Assembly (NCBI GenBank): GCA_963766935.1
Contig: CAVYBY010000010.1
Coordinates: 1 to 64,000 of the forward strand
Source of the DNA: CAVYBY01 sp963766935
GTDB taxonomy: Bacteria; Actinomycetota; UBA4738; HRBIN12
Length of the DNA: 64,000 nt
Direction: 5' to 3'
Position numbers and translations under genes: made by a program. This document shows, one piece after another, positions 25,814-33,465 of the stretch. Within the stretch, counting starts at the first letter, position 1; each line of letters opens with the position of its first letter. The notes under the pieces are model-generated. The model was given only the letters and a program-made list of their open reading frames with translations, made no database searches and was not told the DNA's origin.

Positions 25814-25863
25814 GTCAGCGCGGAAGCTTACGGGCGTCCCACCTCGCCCGGCCGAGGTGCGCG

Positions 25864-26580
25864 ATGACCCAATCCGAAGCCGCGGCTCCGGTCGTGGCGA
25901 TCGACGGATCCGCCGGCAGCGGAAAAAGCACCCTGGCCCGAGCGCTCGCGGTGAGACTCGGGCTGCCGTACGTCAACACCGGGTTGATGTACCGGGCCCT
26001 CACCCGCGCGGCCATTGCGGCGGGGATCTCGAGCGAAGACGCCGAAGGGCTCGCCGGCCTCGCGCGAAGGTTGAGGTTCGGACTCGACGACGGCTCACCG
26101 CGCCGGCTCACGGTCGAGGGTGTCGTTCCCGGGGCCGAGCTGGAGCAGGTTGAGGTCGAGGCCGAGGTGTCGGCCGTCGCGCGGCACCCCGCGGTTCGCC
26201 GCGTCCTTCGAGATGCGCAGCGGGATCTGGGGCGCGAGGGCAGCGTGATGGAGGGTCGAGACATCGGCTCGGTCGTGTTCCCCGGCGCCGCGGTCAAGCT
26301 CTTCGTGGCGGCCGACCCCGAGGTGCGCGCCGCCCGCCGCGCCGGGGACCGGCCGGCCGATCGCGAAGTCGAGCGAGCGCTGCATGCGAGGGACGCCCGC
26401 GACGCCGCGACCATTCCTCCGATTCCGACCCCGGATGCGGCCGTGCTCGACACCACCGCCCTCACGGCCGACGAGACCCTCGATGCGGCGCTCGACATCG
26501 TTCGCGAACGCGCGCCCGGGCTGATCCCGGACGGGTCGCCCGAGGGACCGGCCAAGAGACGGACCAAGGGACGCAAATGA
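25864..26580 (+). CDS. cmk: Cytidylate kinase
   Basis: A 238-residue (d)CMP kinase. The P-loop GSAGSGKST is at residues 15-23, followed by LGLPYVNTGLMYRALTRAAI, EGRDIGSVVFPGAAVKLFVA and a lid RRAGDRP. The C-terminal tail is basic (KRRTKGRK). It is the first gene of a cmk-der pair joined by an ATGA overlap, as in most Actinomycetota. The start codon lies 50 bp from the divergent aroA start; no Shine-Dalgarno site is obvious. Confidence 0.95.
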   Translation: MTQSEAAAPVVAIDGSAGSGKSTLARALAVRLGLPYVNTGLMYRALTRAAIAAGISSEDAEGLAGLARRLRFGLDDGSPRRLTVEGVVPGAELEQVEVEAEVSAVARHPAVRRVLRDAQRDLGREGSVMEGRDIGSVVFPGAAVKLFVAADPEVRAARRAGDRPADREVERALHARDARDAATIPPIPTPDAAVLDTTALTADETLDAALDIVRERAPGLIPDGSPEGPAKRRTKGRK

Positions 26581-27875
26581 GCGCAGTCCCAAAGGTGGTG
26601 GTGCTCGGCCGCCAGAACGTCGGCAAGTCGACCCTTGCGAACCGACTCGTCGGAGGCCGTCACTCGATCGCCGACGACGCCCCCGGCGTTACGCGCGATC
26701 GCATCGAGGCCGACACGATGTGGCGGGGCCGAACGTTCACGGTGGTCGACACCGCCGGATACCGGCCGGACGCTCGCGGAGTCGAGGCGCGCGCGGCCGA
26801 CCAGGCGACGGCCGCGGCTCGGGAGGCCGACCTCGTCCTGCTCGTGGTCGACATTCGCTCGGGCGTCTCGGAGGACGACGCGATCCTCGCGCGGCGGTTG
26901 CGTCGTGCCTCGGCCCCCGTCGTCGTCGTGGCCAACAAGGCCGATGCCGAGGCGGACGAGGTCGAGCAGGTGGCGTTCCATTCGCTCGGGCTCGGGGATC
27001 CCGTCGCCGTCTCGGCCATCTCCGGCCGGGGGGCCGGCGATCTGCTCGATCGGATCGTCGCCCTGCTGCCCGAACGCGATGCCTCGGAGCAGCCGGCGTC
27101 GGACGAACCCCGGTTCGCGATCATCGGGCGCCCAAACGTCGGGAAGTCGAGCCTGTTCAACCGGCTCATCGGAAACGAGCGATCCGTCGTGTTCGAGGAA
27201 GCCGGGACGACGCGAGACGCCGTGGACGCGGTCGTGACGTGGCCGGGGACGGGTGCGGTCCGGTTCGTCGATACCGCCGGGATGCGCCGAGGGCAGCGCG
27301 TCCGCGGGATCGAGTACTACAGCGTGCTTCGCGCGAGCCGAGCGCTGGAGCGCGCGGACGCGGCGCTCGTCGTGATCGATGCCGCAGAGGGATTCGGCGG
27401 CGAGGATCGCCGGATCGCCCGGTCCGTCATCGAGGCCGGCCGCGGTCTGCTCGTCGTCGCGAACAAGTGGGATCTGGTCGAGGAGAAAGCCAAGCTTCTC
27501 GTGGAGCTCAAGGAGACCCTCGCCCCGTTCGCCCGCGCCTCGGTGATGCGAACGTCGGCCATCACCGGTCTCGGCGTGCACCGTCTTCCACCGGTGCTCG
27601 TCGACCTCCATCGAAGGTGGAGCTTCCGCGCGCCCACGTCGAGGGTCAACCAGATCCTCCAAGAGGCGCAAGCCGAGCGACCCGCACCTCGAGGCGTGGG
27701 AACCCTGAGGTACGGGACGCAGGTTCAGGGAGGCCCGCCGACGTTCGTCCTGTTCGGGTTCGTCCGCGCGCCCGATCCCGCGTACCGGCGGTTCCTCGAG
27801 CGCCGTCTGCGAGAGGCATTCGATCTCGACGGCGTTCCCATCACGCTCCGATTCCGCTCCGGTCGCTCACGGTGA
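26577..27875 (+). CDS. der: Ribosome-assembly GTPase Der (EngA)
   Basis: A 432-residue protein with two consecutive GTPase domains and a KH-like C-terminal domain, needed for 50S assembly. Domain 1 has VLGRQNVGKST, DTAGYRPD and NKAD; domain 2 has IIGRPNVGKSSLFNRL, DTAGMRRGQRV and ANKWDLV. The C-terminal region TLRYGTQVQGGPPTFVLFGF is typical. It overlaps cmk and is followed 40 bp later by the tRNA-Pro. Confidence 0.96.
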   Translation: MSAVPKVVVLGRQNVGKSTLANRLVGGRHSIADDAPGVTRDRIEADTMWRGRTFTVVDTAGYRPDARGVEARAADQATAAAREADLVLLVVDIRSGVSEDDAILARRLRRASAPVVVVANKADAEADEVEQVAFHSLGLGDPVAVSAISGRGAGDLLDRIVALLPERDASEQPASDEPRFAIIGRPNVGKSSLFNRLIGNERSVVFEEAGTTRDAVDAVVTWPGTGAVRFVDTAGMRRGQRVRGIEYYSVLRASRALERADAALVVIDAAEGFGGEDRRIARSVIEAGRGLLVVANKWDLVEEKAKLLVELKETLAPFARASVMRTSAITGLGVHRLPPVLVDLHRRWSFRAPTSRVNQILQEAQAERPAPRGVGTLRYGTQVQGGPPTFVLFGFVRAPDPAYRRFLERRLREAFDLDGVPITLRFRSGRSR

Positions 27876-27901
27876 GTCGCGGGCGCGCTCCCTTCGACCG
27901 A

Positions 27902-27907
27902 TACAAT
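27902..27907 (+). promoter_or_regulatory. -10 element TACAAT of tRNA-Pro
   Basis: TACAAT ends 8 nt before the first base of the mature tRNA, so the primary transcript would have almost no 5' leader. Confidence 0.6.
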
Positions 27908-27915
27908 CGCGCACA

Positions 27916-27990
27916 CGGGCCGTGGCGCAGCTTGGTTAGCGCGTCTGACTGGGGGTCAGAAGGTCGCCGGTTCGAATCCGGCCGGCCCGA
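27916..27990 (+). tRNA. tRNA-Pro (GGG anticodon)
   Basis: A 75-nt cloverleaf. The acceptor stem is CGGGCCG with CGGCCCG and discriminator A. A D-arm with GGTTAGCGC is present. The anticodon stem TCTGA/TCAGA encloses loop CTGGGGG with anticodon GGG. The T-arm is GCCGGTTCGAATCCGGC. The CCA end is not encoded. The pgsA start codon follows after three bases. Confidence 0.97.
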
Positions 27991-27993
27991 CGG

Positions 27994-28578
27994 ATGAAGA
28001 GCACCGGGAGATCGGCGCCGGCGTCCTCGGCGATCCTCACGTTTCCGAACCTCATCTCGTTTGCGCGCATCGCCTTCATCCCGTTGTTCGTCTGGCTGAT
28101 CGTTCGCGACCAGACGAGGGTCGCCGGGATCGTGGTCTTCTCCGTGGTGGTCGCGACCGACTGGATCGACGGGGCGATCGCGCGGCGGACGGGCGCCGTC
28201 ACCGAGCTCGGCAGGATCCTCGACCCGCTGGCCGACCGGCTGGCCGTGGCCGCCGGTGTGATCGCCATGGCTGTTGCCGGACTCTTTCCCGCGTGGGCGG
28301 CGGCGCTGATCCTCGTTCGCGACGTGGGGGTCTTCGTTGCCGGTGCGGCCCTGCTCACGCGGCGGCGGATCCGGATCGACGTGCGGTTCATCGGAAAGGT
28401 GGCCACCTTCTGTCTCATGCTCGCCGTCGCATGGGTCTCGTGGGGCAGCGCCGGCGCTCCGTTGGGCGACGTGTTCGGGCCGCTCGGATGGCTGGCGTTC
28501 GCGGTCGGGATCGTCGAGTCCTATCTGGCGGCGCTCATCTATGCCGGCGACGTCCGCCGGGCCCTCGCGTCCGCGTGA
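27994..28578 (+). CDS. pgsA: CDP-alcohol phosphatidyltransferase (PgsA-like)
   Basis: A 194-residue integral membrane enzyme with the full CDP-alcohol phosphatidyltransferase motif, DGAIAR...G...D...D, seen as WIDGAIARRTGAVTELGRIL then DPLADR. The N-terminal FPNLISFARIAFIPLFVWLI is typical of phosphatidylglycerophosphate synthase; phosphatidylinositol-phosphate synthase is an alternative. The ATG is the only reasonable start and lies three bases after the tRNA-Pro discriminator base, with no room for a ribosome-binding site outside the tRNA. Processing of the tRNA could create a near-leaderless mRNA. Confidence 0.9.
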   Translation: MKSTGRSAPASSAILTFPNLISFARIAFIPLFVWLIVRDQTRVAGIVVFSVVVATDWIDGAIARRTGAVTELGRILDPLADRLAVAAGVIAMAVAGLFPAWAAALILVRDVGVFVAGAALLTRRRIRIDVRFIGKVATFCLMLAVAWVSWGSAGAPLGDVFGPLGWLAFAVGIVESYLAALIYAGDVRRALASA

Positions 28579-28650
28579 GCCGAACCGGCCGGCAGCCGTT
28601 ATCGTTCGGAGGCATTTCCCGCCCGGGCCGGCCGAAAGGAGCGCACCCTC

Positions 28651-29043
28651 GTGGAGATTCCCGCCGAACTGCGCTACACGCGTGAGCACGAATGGGCCCG
28701 CGAAGAGGGCGCCCGCGTGCGCGTTGGAATCACCGACTTCGCCCAGGACGCGCTTGGCGACGTCGTGTACGTGGACCTTCCCGAGATCGGTGCCGAGGTC
28801 GAGGCCGGGCGTCCGCTGGGTGAGGTCGAGTCGACCAAGTCCGTCTCCGATATCTACAGCCCGGTCTCGGGAACGGTGATCGAACGCAATCCGATGCTCG
28901 AGGACCGGCCGGAGGTCGTGAACACCGACCCGTACGGCGACGGCTGGCTGGTCGTGATCCAGCCGGCCGACCCGGCAGCGGTGCAGTCACTGCTCGACGC
29001 GACCGGGTACGGGTCGTTCCTCGCGGAAGACGCGGGGCCGTAG
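28651..29043 (+). CDS. gcvH: Glycine cleavage system H protein
   Basis: A 130-residue lipoyl carrier. The lipoylation site is the Lys of EVESTKSVSDIYSP, followed by SGTVIERNP and VNTDPYGDGWLVVIQP. It shuttles the aminomethyl group between the P and T proteins; the P subunits are at 38.6-41.4 kb and no T protein is in the window. AAAGGAGCGC precedes the GTG, and TATCGT (28600-28605) is a likely -10. The gcvH-garA-merR order matches Rv1826-Rv1828. Confidence 0.96.
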   Translation: MEIPAELRYTREHEWAREEGARVRVGITDFAQDALGDVVYVDLPEIGAEVEAGRPLGEVESTKSVSDIYSPVSGTVIERNPMLEDRPEVVNTDPYGDGWLVVIQPADPAAVQSLLDATGYGSFLAEDAGP

Positions 29044-29146
29044 GCGGATCCGAGAAACGGCCCCCCCACCCTGCACTCTCGACCTGGGGTCCACCACCGG
29101 TCGAGGGTGAAGCCGTCGCTCGGTGGAGGGTTGGGTCTTCCGCATG

Positions 29147-29175
29147 TTGACCCTTGTTGAAGCCTTGGATAGGGT
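29147..29175 (+). promoter_or_regulatory. Sigma-70-type promoter TTGACC-N17-TAGGGT
   Basis: A -35 TTGACC at 29147-29152 and a -10 TAGGGT at 29170-29175 are separated by 17 bp, upstream of the FHA gene. It gives a leader of about 70 nt. Confidence 0.65.
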
Positions 29176-29252
29176 GCCGTTGCCGTAGAGGGTTCCCCAT
29201 CGGGTTGAACCACGACCCTGTGCCTGAGACGAGCGTCGAGAGGGACCGGACC

Positions 29253-29714
29253 GTGTTCTGCACCGTATGTGGACATCGCAACCGGGACGACGCTCGATTC
29301 TGCGCGAAGTGTGGGGCTCCGCTGGATAAAGAGACGACCCAACGGTTGTCCCCGACGGAGGCGGAGGCCGAGCTCCATGACGAGTTCCCGTTCCCGCACG
29401 ACGAGCTGCAGCCCGGTCAGGCCTTGTTGCAGGTCAAGCGCGGGCCGAACACGGGCTCCACGTACCTGCTCGATGCCGACAGCGTCACGGTCGGGCGGAA
29501 CCCGCAGAGTGACGTCTTTCTCGACGACGTGACGGTCTCGCGCTCCCACGGCGTGTTCGAGCGACGGGCGGGCGGAGCATGGTTCCTGCGAGACGACGGC
29601 AGCCTGAACGGGAGCTACGTCAACGGTGAACAGGTGGACGAGACCAAGCTCGCAACGGGCGACGAAGTGCAGATCGGGTTGTTCAAGCTGATGTTCTTCG
29701 CAGCGGGGGAGTGA
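29253..29714 (+). CDS. garA: GarA/OdhI-like FHA protein with N-terminal zinc ribbon
   Basis: A 153-residue signalling protein. Residues 2-22 form a CxxC-x12-CxxC zinc ribbon (CTVCGHRNR, CAKCGAP). An ETT motif at 27-29 resembles the PknB/PknG phosphorylation site of GarA. The FHA domain follows (LQVKRGPNTGSTYLLD, VGRNPQSDVFLDDVTVSRSH, GSLNGSYVNGEQVD). GarA/OdhI binds 2-oxoglutarate dehydrogenase and glutamate enzymes and is switched off by phosphorylation. The zinc ribbon is not in the mycobacterial protein. The GTG start has an AGAGGGA site upstream; an in-frame GTG at 29220 is an alternative. Confidence 0.87.
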   Translation: MFCTVCGHRNRDDARFCAKCGAPLDKETTQRLSPTEAEAELHDEFPFPHDELQPGQALLQVKRGPNTGSTYLLDADSVTVGRNPQSDVFLDDVTVSRSHGVFERRAGGAWFLRDDGSLNGSYVNGEQVDETKLATGDEVQIGLFKLMFFAAGE

Positions 29715-29718
29715 GGCA

Positions 29719-30429
29719 GTGGCGGGCACACGCAACTATCAGTCGATCGGCGAGGTGCTGGTGGCGGTCAAGACCGAGTTCCCCGACATCACGATCTCGA
29801 AGATCCGGTTCCTCGAATCCGAAGGGTTGATCGAGCCCGAGCGCACGCCGAGCGGCTACCGGAAGTTCTACGCGCCCGACGTCGAGCGGCTGAAGTCGAT
29901 CCTGCAGATGCAGCGGGACGAGTACCTGCCGCTCAAGGTCATCAAGGACCGGCTGGTCAAGCAGGACGCGGGTCTGGATCCCGACGCGGTCGACGTGCAG
30001 GACGAGGGGCCGGCGACGAGCGATGAGATCGCGGAACCGCCGACGGGGCTGCAGATGTCCCTCGAAGAGATGGCGGCGGCCACCGGCGTGGAGCGCCAGC
30101 GGATCAAGGAGCTCGAGACGTTCGGCATCGTGTGCTCGCACGGCCCGGAGGGCGCCCGGTACTACGACGGCGACGACTACATCGTCCTGGCGATCGCCCG
30201 CGACTTCCTCCGCCACGGGATCGAGCCTCGCCACTTGACGATGTACAAACACTTCACGGACCGCGAGGCCACGTTCTTCGAGGCGATCGTCGCTCCGACG
30301 CTCCGGCAAAAGAACCCGGACGCGCGCCGGGCCGCGGCGCAGACACTCGCCGAGCTGTCGATGACCTCGCGCAAGTTCAAACAGGCGCTGCTGCGGACGA
30401 GCCTGCGGGAACACCTCACCGGCGCGTGA
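29719..30429 (+). CDS. ftsR: MerR-family regulator FtsR-like (Rv1828)
   Basis: A 236-residue regulator. The N-terminal MerR winged helix has YQSIGEVLVAVKTEF, ISKIRFLESEGLIEPERTPS and GYRKFYAPDVERLKSILQMQ. A second helical region from ~110 (SLEEMAAATGVERQRIKELE) resembles a further MerR-like domain, as in Rv1828. The Corynebacterium homologue FtsR activates ftsZ. It follows garA by 4 bp and overlaps the carboxypeptidase gene by GTGA, which ties it to cell-wall growth. Confidence 0.88.
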   Translation: MAGTRNYQSIGEVLVAVKTEFPDITISKIRFLESEGLIEPERTPSGYRKFYAPDVERLKSILQMQRDEYLPLKVIKDRLVKQDAGLDPDAVDVQDEGPATSDEIAEPPTGLQMSLEEMAAATGVERQRIKELETFGIVCSHGPEGARYYDGDDYIVLAIARDFLRHGIEPRHLTMYKHFTDREATFFEAIVAPTLRQKNPDARRAAAQTLAELSMTSRKFKQALLRTSLREHLTGA

Positions 30430-31688
30430 GGTCCCCGCGGCGGGGCGTGGCCCTGGTTCTGGGCGCCGTCCTGGCCGAGGCGCTCGTCGCCGGGGTCGCC
30501 AGCGGTCAGGTCGGACCTCCGCCCACTCCGGTGCCTCCTTCGGGATCGCCCTCGCCGTTCGTCTCCGCGCTCCTCACACCGGCGGACCCGGTGCCCCCTC
30601 CGGAGGTGGGTGCGGCGTCGGCGCTGCTCGTCGATCTCGGTCATCAACAGTCGTTGTTCGCCGAGTCGGCGCAGGCCCGGCGGCCGGTGGCCAGCCTGAC
30701 GAAGCTCATGACGGCGCTGATCGTCGTCGCGCGAACCAAGCCGAGCGATGTCGTGACCGTCGACCCCGACGCCGTCTTCGACGCGGACCGGTTCGGGAGC
30801 AGCTCCATCCTCGGATTGCGGGCGGGCGAGCAGCTGAGCGTCCGCGAGCTCCTCTACGGCCTTCTGCTGGCATCGGCGAACGACGCCGCCGTGGCGCTCG
30901 CGATCCACGTGTCGGGAGGCGCCGGCGCGTTCGTCGACGCCATGAACCAGCGCGCCGCGGCGCTCGGCATGCGCAACACGATGTTCCGGTCTTCGAACGG
31001 CCTCGATGACCGCGGGTACTCGACGGCCGAAGATCTCGTTCGCCTCGTTCGCGCCGTTCGCCGCTCGCCGTTGCTCCGGCGGATCGTCGCCACGAAGTTC
31101 CACGACGTTCCGGCGCCCGGGGGTGAAGAGCCCCGGCACATCCAGAACCGGAACCCGCTGCTCTGGCTCTACCCCGGTGCCACCGGAATGAAGACCGGGT
31201 TCACGGCGGGAGCCGGACACTGCACCATCGCCACCGCGGAACGCGACGGACGCACGCTCGTCGCCGTCGTGCTCGGCGCGCGGTCGGATCCGTTCTCCTC
31301 CGCGGCCGCGCTCCTCAACCACGGCTTCGAGGGATTCACCGAGCACACGTTCGTGTCCGCCGGCGAGTCGCTCGGCATGCTCGCGCTCGACGGGGGAGCG
31401 GTACCCGTTCGCGCCGGCGCCGCCCTTGCCGCGCTCGTTCCCGTGGCATCGACCGGCTCGGCGCGCCGATCGATCCACGCCGACACCAAGGTGGGGTTCC
31501 CGCCCGCACCCGGAGACGTGGTCGGCACCATCGAGGTGACCCTCGAAGGAGCCTCGCTGGGGTCCGTCCCGATGGTGGTCAGGTCGGTTCCCGCGCCCGA
31601 GCCGGCCTCGGGCGGGCCATGGTGGGCACGGGCGGTCGACGCCACGGCGGGGGCGGTTGTCGACGCAGTTCGGGGGATCGCCGCCTGA
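30426..31688 (+). CDS. D-alanyl-D-alanine carboxypeptidase (low-mass PBP)
   Basis: A 420-residue exported serine peptidase of the S11 family. A signal peptide spans ~residues 1-28 (RRGVALVLGAVLAEALVAGV), followed by a Pro/Ser-rich linker. The active-site motifs are SLTK (90-93), SAN (150-152) and KTG (256-258). It trims the terminal D-Ala of peptidoglycan stems. The C-terminal ~100 residues, after the catalytic domain, may include a further beta-domain; no C-terminal membrane anchor is clear. It is translationally coupled to ftsR. Confidence 0.92.
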   Translation: MRSPRRGVALVLGAVLAEALVAGVASGQVGPPPTPVPPSGSPSPFVSALLTPADPVPPPEVGAASALLVDLGHQQSLFAESAQARRPVASLTKLMTALIVVARTKPSDVVTVDPDAVFDADRFGSSSILGLRAGEQLSVRELLYGLLLASANDAAVALAIHVSGGAGAFVDAMNQRAAALGMRNTMFRSSNGLDDRGYSTAEDLVRLVRAVRRSPLLRRIVATKFHDVPAPGGEEPRHIQNRNPLLWLYPGATGMKTGFTAGAGHCTIATAERDGRTLVAVVLGARSDPFSSAAALLNHGFEGFTEHTFVSAGESLGMLALDGGAVPVRAGAALAALVPVASTGSARRSIHADTKVGFPPAPGDVVGTIEVTLEGASLGSVPMVVRSVPAPEPASGGPWWARAVDATAGAVVDAVRGIAA

Positions 31689-31707
31689 GCGTCCCGGCCG
31701 CCCCTGC

Positions 31708-31713
31708 TAGGCT
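31708..31713 (+). promoter_or_regulatory. -10 element TAGGCT of hpt
   Basis: TAGGCT ends 9 nt before the hpt ATG at 31723, with no Shine-Dalgarno sequence; a leaderless or near-leaderless start is likely. Confidence 0.5.
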
Positions 31714-31722
31714 CGGGCGTCG

Positions 31723-32319
31723 ATGACGGAGGTCGCGAGCGTCCTGTTCGGGCGCGAGGACGTTCGCCGGCGTGTCCGGGAGCTCGGCCGAGCGATCACG
31801 CAGGACTACGAGGGCCGGATTCCGGTGCTCATCACGGTCCTCAAGGGCGGCGCCGTGTTCCTCGCCGACCTGATGCGCGAGATCGCCCTGCCGGTCGAGA
31901 CGTACTTCCTCGCCCTCAGCCGCTACGGCGACGTCGAGGAGTCGATGGGCCGGGTCAAGATCCTGCTCGACGTCGACGCCGATCTGACCGGACGCGACGT
32001 GATCCTCGTGGAGGACATCGTGGACACCGGCCTCACCCTTCGGTATCTGCTCTCCGTCCTGGAAGCCCGCAGCCCCGCGGGCATCGACGTGTGCACACTT
32101 CTCGATCGCACGGGGCGCCGGATCGTCCCGGTGGACCTGCGCTACGTGGGGTTCGAATGCCCGGACGCGTTCGTGATCGGGTACGGGCTCGATCATGCGG
32201 AGCGCTATCGGAACCTCCCGGAGATCCTTCGCGTCGACAACCTCGCGGCCCTCGAAGCGGACCCCGACGTCCTCCTGTCCCGGTTGCGCCCCCCTGCGTC
32301 CGACGAGTCGCCCCACTGA
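31723..32319 (+). CDS. hpt: Hypoxanthine phosphoribosyltransferase
   Basis: A 198-residue purine salvage enzyme that makes IMP/GMP from hypoxanthine/guanine and PRPP. The PRPP loop is VILVEDIVDTGLTLRYLLS. Other family features are LKGGAVFLADLMREI and FECPDAFVIGYGLDHAERYR. Length is normal. It stands alone between the carboxypeptidase and DUF151 genes. Confidence 0.95.
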   Translation: MTEVASVLFGREDVRRRVRELGRAITQDYEGRIPVLITVLKGGAVFLADLMREIALPVETYFLALSRYGDVEESMGRVKILLDVDADLTGRDVILVEDIVDTGLTLRYLLSVLEARSPAGIDVCTLLDRTGRRIVPVDLRYVGFECPDAFVIGYGLDHAERYRNLPEILRVDNLAALEADPDVLLSRLRPPASDESPH

Positions 32320-32343
32320 GTTGCCCGTTCCGCCGGGCGCCCG

Positions 32344-32349
32344 TACGCT
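32344..32349 (+). promoter_or_regulatory. -10 element TACGCT of DUF151 gene
   Basis: TACGCT ends 12 nt before the ATG at 32362, with no clear ribosome-binding site. Confidence 0.45.
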
Positions 32350-32361
32350 GCGCGAGATCCC

Positions 32362-32835
32362 ATGATCGAGATGGAGCTGACGGGCGTCCGCGTCGAATTG
32401 CCCTCCAACCAACCGATCGTGCTCTTGCGGGAGCGCGGCGGCGAGCGCTATCTGCCGATCTGGATCGGTGCGGCGGAGGCCGCCGCCATCGCGCTGTCGC
32501 TGCAGGGAGTCGTGACGCCGCGGCCGATGACGCACGACCTCATGAAGGAGATCCTGGAGAACTTCGCGATCGGCGTGGACCGCATCGTCGTGACGGAGCT
32601 CAGAGACAGCACCTTCTTCGCCACCATCCAATTCCAGCAGGGGGGTGAGCGGACCGAGATCTCGGCGCGACCCTCGGACGCGATCGCTCTGGCGGTGCGG
32701 ATGTCGGTGCCGATCTACGCGAGCGAAGAGGTTCTCGAGGAGGCGTCCATCCTGATCCCTGCCGACGAGGACGAAGAGGTCGAGAAGTTCCGGGAGTTCC
32801 TCGATCAGGTCACGCCCGACGACTTCGACGGCTGA
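32362..32835 (+). CDS. DUF151 (bifunctional nuclease-domain) protein
   Basis: A 157-residue DUF151 protein, equivalent to Rv1829. Conserved segments are LRERGGERYLPIWIGAAEAA, TPRPMTHDLMKEILE and ISARPSDAIALAVRMSVPIY. Plant and archaeal relatives were reported to have DNase/RNase activity; the bacterial role is not settled. A terminator hairpin begins 2 bp after the stop. The gene lies between two MerR genes, as in mycobacteria, but here separated by unrelated genes. Confidence 0.92.
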   Translation: MIEMELTGVRVELPSNQPIVLLRERGGERYLPIWIGAAEAAAIALSLQGVVTPRPMTHDLMKEILENFAIGVDRIVVTELRDSTFFATIQFQQGGERTEISARPSDAIALAVRMSVPIYASEEVLEEASILIPADEDEEVEKFREFLDQVTPDDFDG

Positions 32836-32836
32836 A

Positions 32837-32854
32837 GGGGCGGTTTCCCGCCCC
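32837..32854 (+). terminator. Hairpin terminator after DUF151 gene
   Basis: GGGGCGG and CCGCCCC form a 7-bp stem around TTTC immediately after the stop codon. The downstream sequence CTCGAG is not T-rich. Confidence 0.65.
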
Positions 32855-32866
32855 CTCGAGTCGATC

Positions 32867-32950
32867 TGTATTCGTTTGGCTGTATTCGTTTGGCTGTATT
32901 CGTTTGGCTGTATTCGTTTGGCTGTATTCGTTTGGCCCTATTCGTTTGGC
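32867..32950 (+). repeat. 14-bp tandem repeat, six units (array B)
   Basis: Five perfect copies of TGTATTCGTTTGGC occupy 32867-32936, followed by one variant starting CC and a degenerate stretch to ~32964. The array sits between the convergent DUF151 and CAP genes. There are no spacers, so it is not a CRISPR array. It is lower in G+C than its surroundings. Confidence 0.97.
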
Positions 32951-32976
32951 GATTCGGTTTGGTCGATCCGGTCCGA

Positions 32977-33465
32977 TCAACCGTAGAAGAAGACCGTGAC
33001 CCAGAGCCTGCCGTTCACGACGACCGCGCCGATCCCGACTCGCTTGAAACGACGATCCAGGATGTTGGTGCGATGCGCGATGCTGTTCATGAAGGCGGTC
33101 TCGAGCGTAGTCGGGTTGCTATCGGTGAACCCGACGTTCTCTCCCCAGCGACTCCAGTTGGCACCGCTCAGGTACGGCTGCGGGCTCGGCGAGTGGAACA
33201 GGCCGTGGCTGGTCGCCATCGCGCGGCTGTGGAGCTTCGCGATCCGCGACATCCTCTGGTCGAGCCACACCCGGTGCACGCCGTTGTTCGACCGAGACAG
33301 GTTCGTCGCCAGATAGAGCTGCCAGGCCGACGGGGCGTTCACGATTCTGGCGTGCCTGGCCTTTGCGGCCGGCCCTGCCAGAGCGTTCGCGGGAAGGGTC
33401 CCAACGACGAGTGACAGGAGCAACGCAATACCGACTCCTCCACTGATCCACCGTGCTCTGCGCAT
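32977..33465 (-). CDS. Secreted CAP/SCP-domain protein
   Basis: A 162-residue exported protein. The signal peptide is at residues 1-30 (WISGGVGIALLLSLVVGTLP, then ANALA). The CAP domain shows the histidine of LHSRAMATSHGLFHS, RWGENVGFT, AFMNSIAHRTNILDRRFKRV and VTVFFYG. CAP proteins of bacteria are extracellular and mostly of unknown function. An AAGGAGG site 8 nt before the ATG supports the start; a longer N-terminal extension in the same frame would disrupt the signal peptide. Confidence 0.9.
   Translation of the reverse strand: MRRARWISGGVGIALLLSLVVGTLPANALAGPAAKARHARIVNAPSAWQLYLATNLSRSNNGVHRVWLDQRMSRIAKLHSRAMATSHGLFHSPSPQPYLSGANWSRWGENVGFTDSNPTTLETAFMNSIAHRTNILDRRFKRVGIGAVVVNGRLWVTVFFYG

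Noticed and set aside
24206..25867. 553-codon open frame on the plus strand
   Set aside because: It is antisense to aroA, which is supported by EPSP synthase motifs.
32867..32950. Short direct repeats as a possible CRISPR array
   Set aside because: The 14-bp copies are directly joined with no spacers, and no cas gene is present.
32890..33414. 174-codon plus-strand frame through the tandem repeat
   Set aside because: It starts inside the repeat and lies antisense to the CAP gene, which has a signal peptide and ribosome-binding site.
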